This document shows, one piece after another, positions 37,601-49,599 of a stretch of 64,000 nucleotides of DNA. How positions within the stretch are numbered: the first letter of the stretch is position 1; each line of letters starts with the position of its first letter. Where the stretch lies: assembly GCF_965363235.1 (NCBI RefSeq), contig NC_134849.1, positions 50,352,122-50,416,121 of the forward strand, given 5' to 3'. The notes beneath the pieces are model-generated. The model ran no database searches. It saw only the letters and a program-made list of their open reading frames with translations, and was not told where the DNA came from. A program made the translations under genes and the position numbers. Source of the DNA: Mytilus galloprovincialis. Its lineage: Eukaryota > Mollusca > Bivalvia > Mytilida > Mytilidae.

Positions 37601-40600
37601 TAAAATAACATCACTGTATCCATGCCTTTGGGTGGAAAGCTAGCCGGTTGGAAACATTAGTCAAATCAGCAGTCATTCTTTAAGCATATATGATGCCTTT
37701 GGTTGACATGGTTTTAAGCTGATTTATTTCGTGATTTTATTAATAAAATAAAGCAGGGTAACTAATACATTCGTGTCATACAAGGTTGAGCTTCAATTGG
37801 TCTGCCCATTTGTTTAGACCCTTTTTTTTATATATATTTTCATAGGTCCGTATGTGGTAAAGAATCATCTGCCTTGGAGCATATATTATTTTCACTGTTG
37901 TTTCTTGAATAAAGTCAATCAAGAAAATTGCAAAACATTTACAGAAAAACATAATCACGTTTTATTGATTCATAATCTACCCTACTACCTTGAAATATAT
38001 TAAGTTGGTGTTAGTGGTTGCCACAACAGCTATCAAACAAATACCCTTTTTTTTTAATAAAATCGTTTCTGTAAATAGTGATACACCGAAAAATCCTTTT
38101 CAATTTTTTTTTCATTTTCTAGTTGTATCTTTTAATGTCAACACACGTTTTATATTGATAGAACTATCTAGAAGTTATTACTACATTTTTAAGCAGAGAC
38201 CCCTCACATGTTTTGGTGGGGTTCATATTGATCAGTCTTCAGTTGTGTGTGTTGTGTTTTGTTGTGTTTTGTTGTGTTTTGTATACTGTTGTTTATCGTT
38301 TGGTCGTTATTTTGGTTTTTGTTTTACATCGGATTGCCAGTTGGTGATCGACCTATACGTTTGATAATCCCTTTGGTATTTTAACCTGTTTAGAGGTAAA
38401 ATAGGCTGTTGTTAAACGAAAGAGTTGTAATTTTTTCGTCAGTTATTAGACGCTTTAAATTGACAAAAGGAAAACAACTGCATTTAAAACACTGGACAAT
38501 ATAGTCATATATAAGTTAATAATTCTATATGCTGTATCTAATTCTGTAATATTCAAAAATATTGATATTCATTACTCATAACTATATCAGTTTAATTCAC
38601 ATATATTTATACCCTGTTTTGTCATTTTCCACAGATTCCCACGCTCATAAAGAATCGCAAAGAAGTTCAAGATTATATTCGTTCTAGAATAGACGACGAA
38701 CGACGATCGTTTGATCCAAACAATGTTCGACACTTTTTGGATCTTTACCTTCAACAGGAAGGAAAGTCTAACAGCAAAATATCAGGTAAGCTAGTATTTA
38801 TGTCCATATCCAAACACATCCAGATACAATAACAGGTTTTTTGCCTATAAGTTTATGTGACGTAACCTATCGTGACTGGTACAATATAATTTCTAAGTCC
38901 TTGTAGATGTGAGCCGTATTTGTTTTTTAAAACATTTTATTTTTAGACATCCCGAATTAAATCACTCAAAATCTATGAAGGTTTCATTAATTTTATATTT
39001 CTGAGCCGATACCGCTATCTATAGACTGTTAGTCTCTGAATGTAGTAACAACTCAATTATCAATGGTTTGGTACTGAAATTGCTTATCACATTTTTTTCG
39101 CAAATCTTTTTTCGATAAACGTAGAAAATAATAAGAACCTCATGCAAAGTTAAACGTAAACGTATTTGGCTATTCTTTTTAGGTCCATTTCAGCGTATTT
39201 GTGCATCTCTATTTGCTACGATAGTAGATTCCTATTCAAGTTTCATTAGATATATGTATTGCGACTTAGTCTCTGGAAAAATAAACATTATACATTGACA
39301 ATATTTTGAAGGGTAAGATTTTACGTTCTATCGGTCCGTGACTAAAAGAAATCACAATGAGTTTGAATTCCGATTTTGATTTTTTGTATGTAATTTTTTT
39401 TTAAATAAACAAATACGTCACATTTTGTGCATAGAACTTTTTTTTATAATATTCAATCTATTCAGAAGCGGACGAAGAGTACATATACAGCTAGTGTTCA
39501 TGCTTGAAATAGGGAGTCTATAGCTATGATGTAACATTGTTTGGATGCCTATGACGATGTTACAGTTCTGTGATTTTTTTTTCATATATTGCGTTTTTTT
39601 CAATTCCCAATACTAATTAAATAAAGGTATACCGTGTTCAAACGTCATAAATCGATTGAGAGAAAATAAATCCGTGTTACTACTAAATCAAGGAAAACAT
39701 CAACTATAAGAGGAATATAACGGAACAACAGAAACACTGAAGTGAAACAAACGCCAAAATATATAGAAAGAAAATACTTGATAACAACTGCCACACCCCT
39801 GATTTGGTACAGGACATTTAAAGAAACAAATGATGGGTTGTTCGTGGTTGAATGGCTAGCAAAACCTCCTGCTCATATGGTAATATTAACAACTATAGAA
39901 TTTTTTTAAAATATTGCATTCGAATTGAGATAATTGTATATCTATTGCTTAGATAACTGTGTTTATCGGTTTTTATTAACAATGCCTAATTTTTAAAGCA
40001 CCTTTAAATCAAGAGAATGTGTTGCACTATTCAACTTTGTTTTATTTCAGAGAACCACCTGTTTCTCACTATAGCTGATCTGTATATTGCTGGCACTGAT
40101 ACAACATCTGTGTCATTACAATGGACCATGCTTTATATGATAAAATACCCGGATGTACAGAAAAAATGCAGGGATCAAATTTTGGAGGTATTGTATGCTT
40201 AAACTTTAATACAATATAAAAAAGGAGTTATTACATTTTTTTTGGGTCGAAAATGGCTTTGTAAGATACCAGGACTAAGGTATAAACATCCGTATTACAC
40301 CAATACAAATATATTGAGAATGGCACTAAGAAGTTTCTCCTCTTTTATGAACGTCTACTCTAGGTCACGAATTATTTAAATCAATATCTCGTATTTTGTC
40401 TTACCATCAAAATGTAATACGTGCAACTCGATAAATACGATGCATCAGAACTGCTCAATCATCTGCATGACATATATACCGCGTTTTTGGTTGTGTTGTG
40501 TTGTGTTTTACTTTTAGTTTTGCTTTTTTAAATTGTGATTTTGTTTTACCATCAATGTACATTATCAGGTAAATGCTTATTCTGATTTATATTTATTATT

Positions 40601-42982
40601 AATTTCTATAATATCGATAGCTGATTGATATTGGAGCGAGACACAACCTGCCTGTATGAAATTTTTCAAAGTTATCAAGTTGTTTTATTTTTTTAAATTC
40701 AGGTAGTTGGTGAAGATAGAGACCCAGTGGGCAAAGACAAAGATAATTTACCTTATGTTATGGCCACCTTACAAGAAGTACAGAGAATAGCAACTATAGG
40801 TATTTACAGATACTAGTAAACAACTGAACTCCATGTTACAGAATTGAAATGTTAAAGAATCTACTTATATTCGTTTATTTTGTTTCTTTCTCTGTACCTT
40901 TATTAATTAGTTTTAGAGAATAAAGTATATACTTTCAAGTTTTTGATCTGTTGTTGTGCTGAGTATAAAATTTTATTAGTTAATTTTGTTGATTTTGATA
41001 TTTCATTTGAAACAGAATAATTTGAATGTCAGCAAAAGTTTAATTGCTACTTGCTATATAAACATATGATTGACAATTAGAAAAGCAGTTGTAAATTGAA
41101 ACTCCACTAATATGTTGTTAAATATGTGTTTATCTTGGGAAAGTCACTAGAAGAAAAGATGATTTTGTTTTGTAGTTGAACACTTCGTGGTAACATATCA
41201 ATGCAGTAGCACTATGCGTTTGCATAAATATTGGCGTCGAATATCAATGATGAAAGTTAGGAATGATATAATGTCTATACAGAACGCAATTATTCAATAA
41301 AAATTCACAAATATTCATACATTTATTTTTTTTAACTTCGGGTCGCTATCTCATTGATGTTAATCTCCTTTTATGTCGTATCAAGTATAGAATAATGTTT
41401 TTATAATTCCAGCACCTCTAGCCGTACCACATCTTGCAGTTGAAGACATTGAAATAGATGGAATGACAATTCCAAAGAATGCTATAATATTTCCTAGCTT
41501 GATGTCAGTACATCATGATCCATCTTTATGGGAGGAGCCGGATGTATTCAGACCAGAACGATTTTTAAATTATGACAAATTTGTTAAAAAAGAAGGTTTT
41601 TCTGCCTTTTCAATGGGTAAGTTCGCATACGTATAACATAAAGCAATATTGTTATGTGCAACAAATAGCCAATGTCGTACATTTTTTTATAATTGTTTCT
41701 TATTTACCAGTACTTGTCAAATCGTTACAGCCAATTGCATTAAGTGTGTAGAGAAGGGTAGAATCCTTGGTTAGCGTGCTTGTTAGCTCTACCGTGAATT
41801 AATTATTAGGTAAGTTATACTACTCTCCTTGGTAGATACATATAGATTGGTTGTCTATCAGACTAGTGTTGTCTTAAAAGAGGGTTGTCTACCTGACCTA
41901 ATAATGACTTAACAGTTCAGCTTACAAGCAAGCTTACAAAGGATTTTACATTCCCTACACACTCAACGAATTCGGCTGAAATTGAATTGGCCTTGCAATT
42001 GTTTTGATTTAAGTGCTATTGATGACTCTGACCTGCACAAAACGCGTGTTTACTTTAGCCAATTATAAAACTTGTATCTTTCGTGATTGTATACACGTAA
42101 AAACTGTGCAATTATAAGCATTAATTGACAAATGACAACTTAGTACCCCGAAAATGGCATAACAGCAAACAACAGTCAATACAACTGTAAACATCAGACT
42201 AAAGATATAGCAATAACCATGTACTCCTAAATGTAGCCCATTATGAGGGTTTTCAAATAATCACATATTCACATTTAGTTTGCCAAACACATAATCATTA
42301 ATTGAGAATTACATTTTCAAATACTGGTAATCAAATTATTCTGAAATATTTTGTCTGGTAAGTAAATAGTCCCTATGGAGTGGCAACATAGTCAAAAACA
42401 CCACAAGGAGGCTCCTGAATTGATCCTGTTCTACTAGTGGCACAATTCGTGTTGCTTCTTTGATAATTGAATCTGTGTATTCAGTAAGTCATCATTGTGC
42501 ATAAATAAAAAAAAATAATATGTCTTTAGGTTTAGATTAGGATTAGCTACAAATGTATCAAAGTATAATATTACTACCTCATAATTTAAAAAGGATATTA
42601 ACTTTGTATATACTTTTCACAAAACTTTAAGCGTGTTTAATAATATCTACATGTGATTAACAACTTCCGTAGGGTATATTTAGGTATTTTCACTCTGAAG
42701 TCTGTTGTTCTGTCTGTGTCAAATATAATTTGATGATTTAGATCAAAATAATTCCTATATTTGCGGATAGAAAGTAATATTTATATATTTACTATTGCAG
42801 GTCCTCGAATTTGTTTAGGACAGCAATTAGCTGAATCCGAACTTTTCTTGATATTTGTGTCCATATTACAACGATTTGATCTGTCTAAAGCTGAAGAGAA
42901 TGATGAGTTACCAGTAGATGGGATCATGACTGGAATAACACAGCAACCAAAGAACTTTAAAATGTGTTTTCTACCAAGATAA
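26262..42982 (+). CDS. Cytochrome P450, clan 2 (CYP2-like), gene B, complete
   Basis: Eight exons: 26262-26646, 27927-28152, 36870-36990, 38635-38785, 40051-40187, 40703-40799, 41413-41616 and 42801-42982. All have AG/GT borders and compatible phases, and sum to 1503 nt (500 residues), a normal P450 length. Domains in order: an N-terminal membrane anchor (about residues 8-28), the hinge NIPGPTPWPIVGNLP, helix-C WVDLR (WxxxR, exon 2), the I-helix AGTDTT oxygen-binding motif, the K-helix EVQR (ExxR), FRPERF, and the heme loop FSMGPRICLG with its Cys ligand. It should be an ER monooxygenase needing P450 reductase; the substrate is unknown and subfamily naming needs a tree. Intron 2 is 8.7 kb, swollen by a foldback, a SINE and the 5.28-kb dimeric element. 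The start ATG is the one giving anchor plus hinge. Confidence 0.95.
28575..28640. repeat. (TA)n microsatellite
   Basis: More than 30 TA dinucleotides in a pure run, inside the foldback loop and touching the left end of the element at 28639. The run is likely to vary in length between individuals. Confidence 0.95.
28639..28857. mobile_element. Small MITE with TATAGATTGCCTAACAATG ends
   Basis: Nineteen-base perfect inverted ends, TATAGATTGCCTAACAATG, bound about 219 bp. TA-rich flanks fit a TA target as in Tc1/mariner-type elements, but the TA microsatellite makes the border uncertain. Confidence 0.7.
29839..30012 (-). mobile_element. tRNA-derived SINE
   Basis: On the minus strand, 30010 down to about 29925 reads as a tRNA-like head: GGTCGTGTGGTCTAGCGGG carries a box A, and GGTTCGAATCCC is a perfect box B. 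A tail follows, ACATTGTTGGGTTGATGTTT then AGACGAGTTG, ending in a (TA)n run (29839-29855). The same tail without the head occurs at 30280-30330, probably a 5'-truncated second copy. Spacing in the anticodon part is not a clean cloverleaf, so this is not a functional tRNA gene. Confidence 0.8.
30280..30330 (-). mobile_element. Truncated SINE tail
   Basis: Same tail as the SINE at 29839-30012 (CTCGTCTAAACATCAACCC, AACAATGTTA plus TA run) without the tRNA head. It abuts the start of unit B similarity near 30328. Confidence 0.7.
30773..31310. repeat. Degenerate ACG-rich repeat (unit B copy)
   Basis: Counterpart of 2845-3375. CACGATCGCACTACGCTCAC begins at 30778, and the second block CGATCGCACCACGCTCATCG follows at 30992. 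Confidence 0.7.
32058..34655. repeat. 67-bp minisatellite, about 39 units
   Basis: The unit is ACACAGTGTCTGTAAATTGT + GTCTTTTAAGGATAATTTAG + TTTGTATCAAGTAGATACAT + TGATAGG. The period of 67 was checked between 34191 and 34258. Units contain GACAC-A-GTGTC and GTATC-AAGTA-GATAC inverted symmetries. Variant blocks are visible: GATATGTTGATAGGACAGTG in many units at 32380-33180, and GTGTATTTTAAGG in a run of consecutive units at about 34135-34610. The array is the core of the larger dimeric element and lies in P450-B intron 2. Confidence 0.95.
35560..35725. repeat. Short tandem array GTGGAAATAAGGAATAAGGA
   Basis: About four copies of a 33-base unit (AATAATGTGGAAATAAGGAA + TAAGGAATGGAC). It is duplicated exactly at 36498-36663 as part of the two monomer ends. 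Confidence 0.8.
36270..36366. repeat. Two-copy 46-bp direct repeat
   Basis: TTGTAATCCCAATCCTTCGT followed by CACGGCTTCAGACAAAGACT and CCGACCA occurs twice in a row inside the short monomer, just before the 446-bp shared end. Confidence 0.85.
39600..39880 (-). repeat. Dispersed repeat R1 in P450-B intron 4
   Basis: Longer version of the copy at 6370-6540: the middle (about 39680-39785, with AAACATCAACTATAAGAGG and CAACAGAAACACTGAAGTGA) is kept here and missing in unit A. Confidence 0.7.
41738..41968. mobile_element. MITE in P450-B intron 7
   Basis: Unit B counterpart of 8421-8651, with slightly diverged ends (CATTAAGTGTGTAG and CTACACACTCAACG). Confidence 0.75.
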
Positions 42983-43172
42983 GCTGAATCTATTATATGA
43001 CTGTTTTTACCACGACAGAAAACTGAATGTATTATAAGACTGTTTTTACCAAGACAGTTAACTGAATGTATTATACGACTGTTTTTTTTTGTTACCAAGA
43101 CAGTAAACCGAATGTTTTATGCGACTGTTTTTTAAATACCAACACAGTAAACTGAAATTTATGAGACTGTTT
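42983..43172 (+). repeat. Short tandem repeats in the P450-B 3' region
   Basis: Counterpart of 9666-9860. Units carry GACTGTTTTTACCAAGACAG and TAACTGAATGTATTATACGA, directly after the stop codon at 42980-42982. Confidence 0.75.
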
Positions 43173-44640
43173 TCTATTAATTTGATGTAGCAATGAGATT
43201 TGATTTTCATGATTAATTATCAATACATTATTCATTATCCATATACCATTATTCAAACAGCTTAATGTCATACACAATGCAGAAATTGGGATACCATTAG
43301 AAAAAAAAACCAAATAAGGTTACGGTTGTATCAAACACAGCAAGAGAATTCATCATAAAAAACATTATTTGATAATTAAACATGTACAAGGAGTTCAAAG
43401 TAGTAACACAAACATATCAAATCACTTTACTTTTCACAACAGTGAGGATACAAGAGGGGACGGATGTCACTATTTTGATACATGACGAAACGTTTAATTC
43501 ATGAATATACCATCATTTGTTTTATATGCTTCAAACAACTATTTAAAAGTGAAAACACCCTCATGTAGGAAGCATTTGATGAAGGAGGGGTTTTTCATCA
43601 GTTCTGTATATTTCGTTCCTAACCAATGCATGGACTTCCATGAAACTTTCATGGAATCTTTACTGCAGAAATAGAAAGATCCCATGTTTATGGTTAGCAA
43701 ATATCTCATCAAACAACTTACTTGTTTATATTCGAGGAAACCCCACCAGAGTAAAATTGAAATGACGTAATAAGATGAAATTTATATGGCATACATTGAT
43801 AAAATATAATGAAAGATTCTTTTCTTTGACAAACAAATATTCATTCTCTTTTTATCATAAGTATGTGATAACTGAGCTTTGGGGTTCAAACTTACAATGC
43901 AAAAGTGAAAGTGTGTTAAGTATTGAATGGGATTTCTTGTTTGCAAGGGATGGGAAGCAAAAATTGTAAGGACTTAATACTTTCCTTCGTTACATAATTC
44001 CTTTAGAACTATTAAAATAAAATAAAAAGAGTAAGATATGTTAATCTATGTGGCAAAGCGGGGAAAAAAGGTCAATTCATGGAAATAATAACACATAAAA
44101 AGCACAGAATTCTGCACGCATTAAAACATTTTAAACCCTGTCACATTCTGATTTATTATGTAATTTAGTGGTTGTCGTTTGTTGCAGTATATCATAAATA
44201 TATATTTTTGTGAATTATGCTATACATGAAAAGTATAGGGTCTGACCTCTGAACTGGAATTTCTTACCCTTCTGAAATTCTGATGCCTGAGTTGTGCCAA
44301 GTATTTCATTATATCTTTAAGTATTTTTGCTTTGTTTTTTGGTTACGGTCAAACTCATAAATCGAAAATCAACTGACAACGCCATGGCTAACAATGAAAA
44401 AGACAAACAGACAAACAATAGTACACATGACACAACATAGAAAATTAAAGAATAACAACATGAACCCAACCAAAAACTGGGGGTATCTCATATGCTCCGG
44501 AAGGATAAACAGATCCTGCTCCACATGTGGCACCCGTCGTGTTGCTCATATTATTACAAATCCGGTAAATAGTCTAATTCGGTAGGTTACATGTACGGGA
44601 AAAGGATGTTGGTTACGACGTAAGGAACATACCCGATTTC
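43173..44640. other. P450-B 3' flank with R2 repeat
   Basis: Collinear with unit A after 9860. The frame at 10184-10441 is interrupted in this copy (around 43671), so it is not a conserved gene. An R2 repeat copy lies at 44350-44590 (CAACGCCATGGCTAACAATG, CATGTGGCACCCGTCGTG). Confidence 0.55.
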
Positions 44641-45262
44641 ATTTGTCAAATGGTTATTCAATAACGGTCAACCAACTCGTGATGGCGTCCGTAAAATTTA
44701 CGAAGGGATGATTTTAACTTCACCATTTGAAACTCTTGGTTAAATAGCTTCCTTGTCAGCAGCAACCCTCTATCAAGAAAATCATGATAGAAAATGCAAG
44801 CACGGAAATATCGTTTCAATTGGGAGATATATACCCCGTATGCAGGTGCTGCTGGAATGTTGCTACTTAGAAATGGAAAATTCACAATTGGAAAGCTTAA
44901 TTCATCTCTTTTGTTGTAAAGATTTGTTTTCAACCGCCCCTCATTATTTAATTTCTAGATGTTAGTCAAGATATGAGGCCGACTTAACTGTTTCTGTTGT
45001 ATTCGTTATCTCTAGTTCGATTGGATAGATGCGTTCAAGATAGTCACCAAATTTTAATAATTTAGTGAAAGAACATCATCTATATAGTGGAAAGTAGAGT
45101 AAATATCCAGTTACTCTAACATTTGTAACAAAGTACACATGAGTTTCCTAATTAAGTTTGCAAGGAAGCATAACAAATTAACAAGAAATACTATGTCTAG
45201 GAGTTTCAGAAAGTATCTGCAATACCCAGAATATCGAAAATGAACAATAGAAGAATTTCATT
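44640..45262 (-). mobile_element. Reverse-transcriptase fragment (broken), unit B copy
   Basis: Same fossil as 12010-12652. The minus-strand frame gives NFPFLSSNIPAAPAYGVYIS, FLDRGLLLTRKLFNQ and KFYGRHHELVDRY, the C-terminal part of a retroelement RT of uncertain class. It is old, non-functional, and shared by both units. Confidence 0.7.
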
Positions 45263-45516
45263 TTCGTTGTGCTATCTTTACTTTACATTATTGTTATCAG
45301 AAGTTTTTTGTTTCATTGAGAAAACAACCCAACGACATCTTTTTAAACAGGGACAATACAGAACACATCGCTAGTTCATCAAACATGCCTTATTAATAGA
45401 CAAGTATGATACACAGAGGTTATCTGGCCTCGGGTTGTTGTCTCTTTGACACATTCCCCATTTCCATTCTCAATTTTATTTTCCTCTACAAGATGATAAT
45501 TATATTTACCTTTTAA

Positions 45517-45948
45517 GGTAGCACAATACAAAGATTTTTCATCCCCAATCAGACATCTTTAAACTGATGTAATTCCATTCATCTTTCTTTAAATATTATA
45601 AATGAGGTACCAAAAGAAAGAAGAAGGATTAATCCTTCAAATTGTGATAATTTTATTATGACATAATTATTACAAGCTGTGTTGTACTAGAATCTATAAA
45701 ATATTTTGGGATGCTATGAAGAACAAAGACGCTAAATTCATTCAAGTGTGGACATCACAATATAGCAACTAATTACATAATAATTAATTTGTAATAATTA
45801 TTTCATAATGAAATTATCACAATTTAAAAGATTAATCTTTCTTCTTTCTTTTGGTACCTCATTTATAAAATATAAAGAAGGATGAAATGAATTACATCAG
45901 TTTAAAGTTGTCTGATTGGGAGTGAAAAAATCTTTGTATTGTGCTACC
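45517..45948. mobile_element. TTAA-flanked snapback element (432 bp), unit B only
   Basis: The two halves are near-perfect inverted arms of about 170-190 bases, starting GGTAGCACAATACAAAGATT on each strand. TTAA flanks both sides (45513-45516, 45949-45952). Unit A has the empty site with one TTAA (CCTTTTAAATACTATTTAAT near 12731), so insertion followed the duplication and the borders are exact. No coding sequence; Kolobok/piggyBac-type target. Confidence 0.92.
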
Positions 45949-45959
45949 TTAAATACTAT

Positions 45960-48023
45960 TTAATTTAGTCAAATCCAAACATACGTTTTGTCCTATTACA
46001 ACATTTCTGTAAAAAATATTATTATAAACTAGTGTCGTTGTTTATAACAAATTTAGAGAATAAAACCTTTTCAAAATGTATGCAACTCAAAACTGATGTT
46101 ACATGACTAAAGATAAAGAGTACAGAAATTTAGCATTGTTTTAAAATGTCTTTACTAGTACAAATTTTTAAATATACGTCTGACAAAACTCGTTTTAATA
46201 AACATGTCTTTAAAATTTACTAAAATAAGTATAATATTAGAAAATTAAAATGAACAAAGAAATCAACATTAAATAATGAAAAATACGAATGTTTTAACAA
46301 TTCATTGCTTTCATGATCCAAATAATGCCTTGCTCAAGGCCACACTTTAAAATATCTTGGTTTGCCGAAACCCTACCCTTAGGTAGAGACTGTGGGTAGA
46401 AAGGTAGGCATTTTTTTTACGGCAAAGAGCAATTGGAGTTTCAGATGTATTTTTGTCTTCGTGCCTCTCTTATTCAAAATAAAGATCACATCAAAACAAT
46501 AAAAGATTTTGAGTAGGCAGCTTTTGTTTTGGTAGGAAGGGGTTAGGTGTATTACTTTTTATTGCCCTATTTCTCGCAATTTTTACAATACAAAGAGATG
46601 TGGCATTTTAAATTTACACAATTCTACTATTTCTTAGATAATTTGAACCTTTTCTAGAAAAAACGAATTACACTACCTGACACACTACCGATTAGTGTTC
46701 AAATATAGCATTTCATAGTAAATGGTCACCATTTTTAATTATAAATTGTGATATGATTTCAACTGTCCGCAGGAGATTATGTTCTTTAATGGAAAAAGCA
46801 CCGTTGTGTTCTTTTAAGGAAACACAAAATTTGCAAATAATGAAATATATCATTTTAAGAAGACATTGTTTATTTAAATGTTTCGTCGTTTTATAATGCA
46901 TCCCATTTTTATAGAATAAGTTGTTATATTATATAATATATATAAGAAGATGTGGTGTGATTGCCAATGAAACAACTCTTTATCCAAATAACAATTTAGA
47001 AAAGTAAACCATTATAGGTCATTGTACGGCATTCAACACGGAGCCTTGGCTCACACCGAACAACAAGCTATAAAGGGCCCAACGGTCTAATCTATATATA
47101 TAAAAAAAAGTTGCATTCACGATCCTTAACAAGATATTTTTTAATCCAATCGTAATGCTTTATCATTATAACTTATTCTTTCGTTGCAATTTCTCTTCAT
47201 TTACCGAGTGAAAGCGAGGATATACTTTTGTTTACATTTATTTGACTGGAACACACTGTTAAACAGTCTAAAGATAAATGAATTCATGTTGGTACATATG
47301 AGATAAGGCACACTTACAATTCCATTTTAACCAGAGAATACGATTTTTAAATTGTGTGCTAATTTAATGCTCTGTAATATGTGCAAGAATAATTAAATGT
47401 TATCACAAATGAAATCATTCAGGTTTAAAACGTTAAGGCCTTACATGAATAACATATTTTAATTTGAGGTTTAGACTAATAAAGACTTTAAAAAAAATGT
47501 TATTGTGGGCAGGCAAAGAAACATTTAAAAGTTGCCCGTTATCACATAGCTATTGCTAAGCGTACAAAGATCAAATTTAACCAATACAAACGTTAGTACT
47601 TTTTTTCATTAGTAAAAACAAAGCGTACTATATATTAACCAGCTTGTGTGAGAACATTTGATCACCAAATATTGTATAGCCTGGATAAACAAAGTGACAG
47701 CGAATTTCTTTCCGAAAAAGCCTGTTACTAGCTGGTCTCAAAAAAATGATTTCATTGCTTTACAATGCATAGGTTTAATTAATGGATAATTCATTTTTAA
47801 TTTAGGAAATACATGAATGAAACAAAGCAACTAACGTTAACATTTTTACGCGAGAAAATAGCCTATTTCTCAATTCAAATGTCGTTTAACATTTGAATAT
47901 GAAATATTATTAACTTATGAAGTTCAAGAATTAAAGTAATGTCAAGACCATGTTGAAATATGCTACAAGCGTGTATATTTCTATGAGATAAGGCATTTAC
48001 AGAATCGAAATTCACACAGGAAG
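45960..48023 (+). promoter_or_regulatory. 5' flank of cvSI-like gene 1
   Basis: A 2-kb gene-free flank. The part up to 47649 is also in unit A (12740-14199 and 17779-18003) and, more diverged, upstream of gene 2 (50150-51300). From 47650 on it matches only the gene 2 flank (51068-51300, then 52610-52743). A high-copy repeat fragment (GAAGATGTGGTGTGATTGCC) lies at 46944-47100. Confidence 0.6.
47929..47937 (+). promoter_or_regulatory. Degenerate TATA position of cvSI-like gene 1
   Basis: AATTAAAGT here aligns with TATAAATAG of gene 2 within the shared context TTCAAG...AATGTCA, about 95 bases before the ATG. If this is the core promoter, gene 1 has lost, or gene 2 gained, a good TATA box. Confidence 0.4.
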
Positions 48024-49572
48024 ATGAGATTTTCAGTATTTGTCTTTGTTCTGTGTTGTTTAGGTATGTTCGTAACTTGATATAAATTACGATGAAAATT
48101 TGTCAGAATGTAACATATAGCATTTTCTTTCCGCAATATTTTCAGCAAACTTATACGTCGGCCAAAACATGCAATGGAATAAGATATTATCTTTAAATAC
48201 TAGTTACTAATCAAATATGGTTTGTTTCAAAAACTAATTTCGAGCTACCTTTATTGTACCATCCATGTAGTTTGTCAGATATCCAGTGTTATAAAAAAAA
48301 TACTATGTAGATTTGTATCTTTTTAATATGGATGACTATTATCTATTATCTGTAGTTCAAAAGAAAACAAAAACATAAAAACATTAGAGAATTCAATGTG
48401 TAAACGTGTTGTCCATTAATTGTTTAAAAATATATTTGTCTCAAGTTCATCTACGATAATATCTTTTTTTATTTTTATGTACATCAATCAATGGCAATAT
48501 GCTAATGTATGTATAAAAAAACCAAAGTCAGCTTCTTTCCTTTGACATGTTTGGGAGGCAGAAGTTTCCTCAGTAAGACAGGAAACACTCTATTTAAAGA
48601 AAGTCTTCTTGATATTAAGCTTTCATATTTTACAAATTAATATATACTTGTACATTAAAAGGTATAACTTAGTAAGAGATGCTAGTCTTATGTATTGAGC
48701 GTTCATTATTTCATATATTGTTTTCAGTGGTCGTCTCCAGTGAATCGTGTCCTAATGGAACGAGTAAGGACTGCCTGCATACTAAGTGTCCTGAGTTAAA
48801 CTTCAAATTATCGTGCATTGATAATTTTTGCACTTGTGCTGAGATTGGACCTGCTGGTACTTTTTTGTTATATGTTTTATAATTTAATTTGTTAAGAAAT
48901 ATGTATTACATACTGTACAAAATTTACAAAGTTTACAATAAAAAGCAGCTATATAATCATGATAATGATGAGTTGAAGCCGTTCGGCATTTTTTCTTACA
49001 TCTGTCGTGCAGGTAATTCCTGTTTGCCAATAATTCAAAATTTTTAAATTTCATTGGCTTATATTGTACAATTGAGTTTCTATTTGGTACAAGCAGATTG
49101 AGAAAAATGAGATGTAGCGTGTAAGCATTTTGATTTTTGTAGCAGCCACTGTAAATTGGCTTATAATAAGATATTTTAAACACATTCATTGTACAGGGAT
49201 AGATTTTTCTCAAAGTTGCCAAGGTTTCAATGGAATGAAATGATTAGTTATAAATCAATATACATGTTACCTCAATAAAATGAATACAAAGACGCGGGAA
49301 TGGGTCTTGTTTTTAATCTTTTACATTTTTTTTCATTTTTCTTTTAATTAAAAAAAAACAATCAAACAAACAAAAAACAAAACAAACAAATTTAACACCT
49401 AATTTGCTCTTTTCTATTATTTCGATTGGTTAACTACTCGAAAGATAAACTATTGTTTTATGCTTTAGTTTGCAGGAATAAAGACACATGTCTACAACAT
49501 AGTCCATGGAACTGTCCACAGAATCGCCGCCATTGTTATGATAATGTGTGTGTCTGTGCACCAACCTTATAA
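48024..49572 (+). CDS. Secreted 12-cysteine peptide, cvSI-1/2-like serine protease inhibitor, gene 1
   Basis: Exons 48024-48063, 48728-48856 and 49469-49572, both introns phase 1, 273 nt, 90 residues. Exon 1 and the start of exon 2 encode a signal peptide (MRFSVFVFVLCCLVVVSS). The mature part of about 72 residues has 12 cysteines in two half-domains, C-x7-C-x4-C-x8-C-x4-C-x-C and C-x5-C-x7-C-x6-C-x4-C-x-C, each ending CxDNxCxC. Length, cysteine number and the duplicated half-domain match the oyster inhibitors cvSI-1/cvSI-2 (MEROPS I84), which block subtilisin-like proteases and are linked to defence against parasites. The inhibitor function is inferred from this pattern, not shown. An alternative is another cysteine-rich antimicrobial peptide. 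A poly(A) signal AATAAA follows at 49583-49588. Confidence 0.8.
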
Positions 49573-49582
49573 TGCAGATACC

Positions 49583-49588
49583 AATAAA
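49583..49588 (+). terminator. Poly(A) signal of cvSI-like gene 1
   Basis: AATAAA lies 11 bases after the stop codon, within CCAATAAAAG, a context also kept after gene 2. The implied 3' UTR is very short. Confidence 0.7.
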
Positions 49589-49599
49589 AGGCTTATCAT

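Larger units (their letters stand above)
30328..47649 (+). repeat. Segmental duplication, unit B
   Basis: Collinear with 2387-18003. Insertions private to this copy, judged against unit A, are the 5.28-kb dimeric element (31534-36816), the TTAA snapback (45517-45948), and about 110 bases near 45285-45400 with a second small block near 45430-45480. It lies inside P450 gene B from intron 2 to beyond its 3' end, so the duplication did not include exons 1-2 of the gene as read here. Confidence 0.88.

Noticed and set aside
37990-38364. 124-codon frame in P450-B intron 3
   Set aside because: It runs through a dispersed R2-type repeat, is not kept as a frame in unit A, and lies within an intron.
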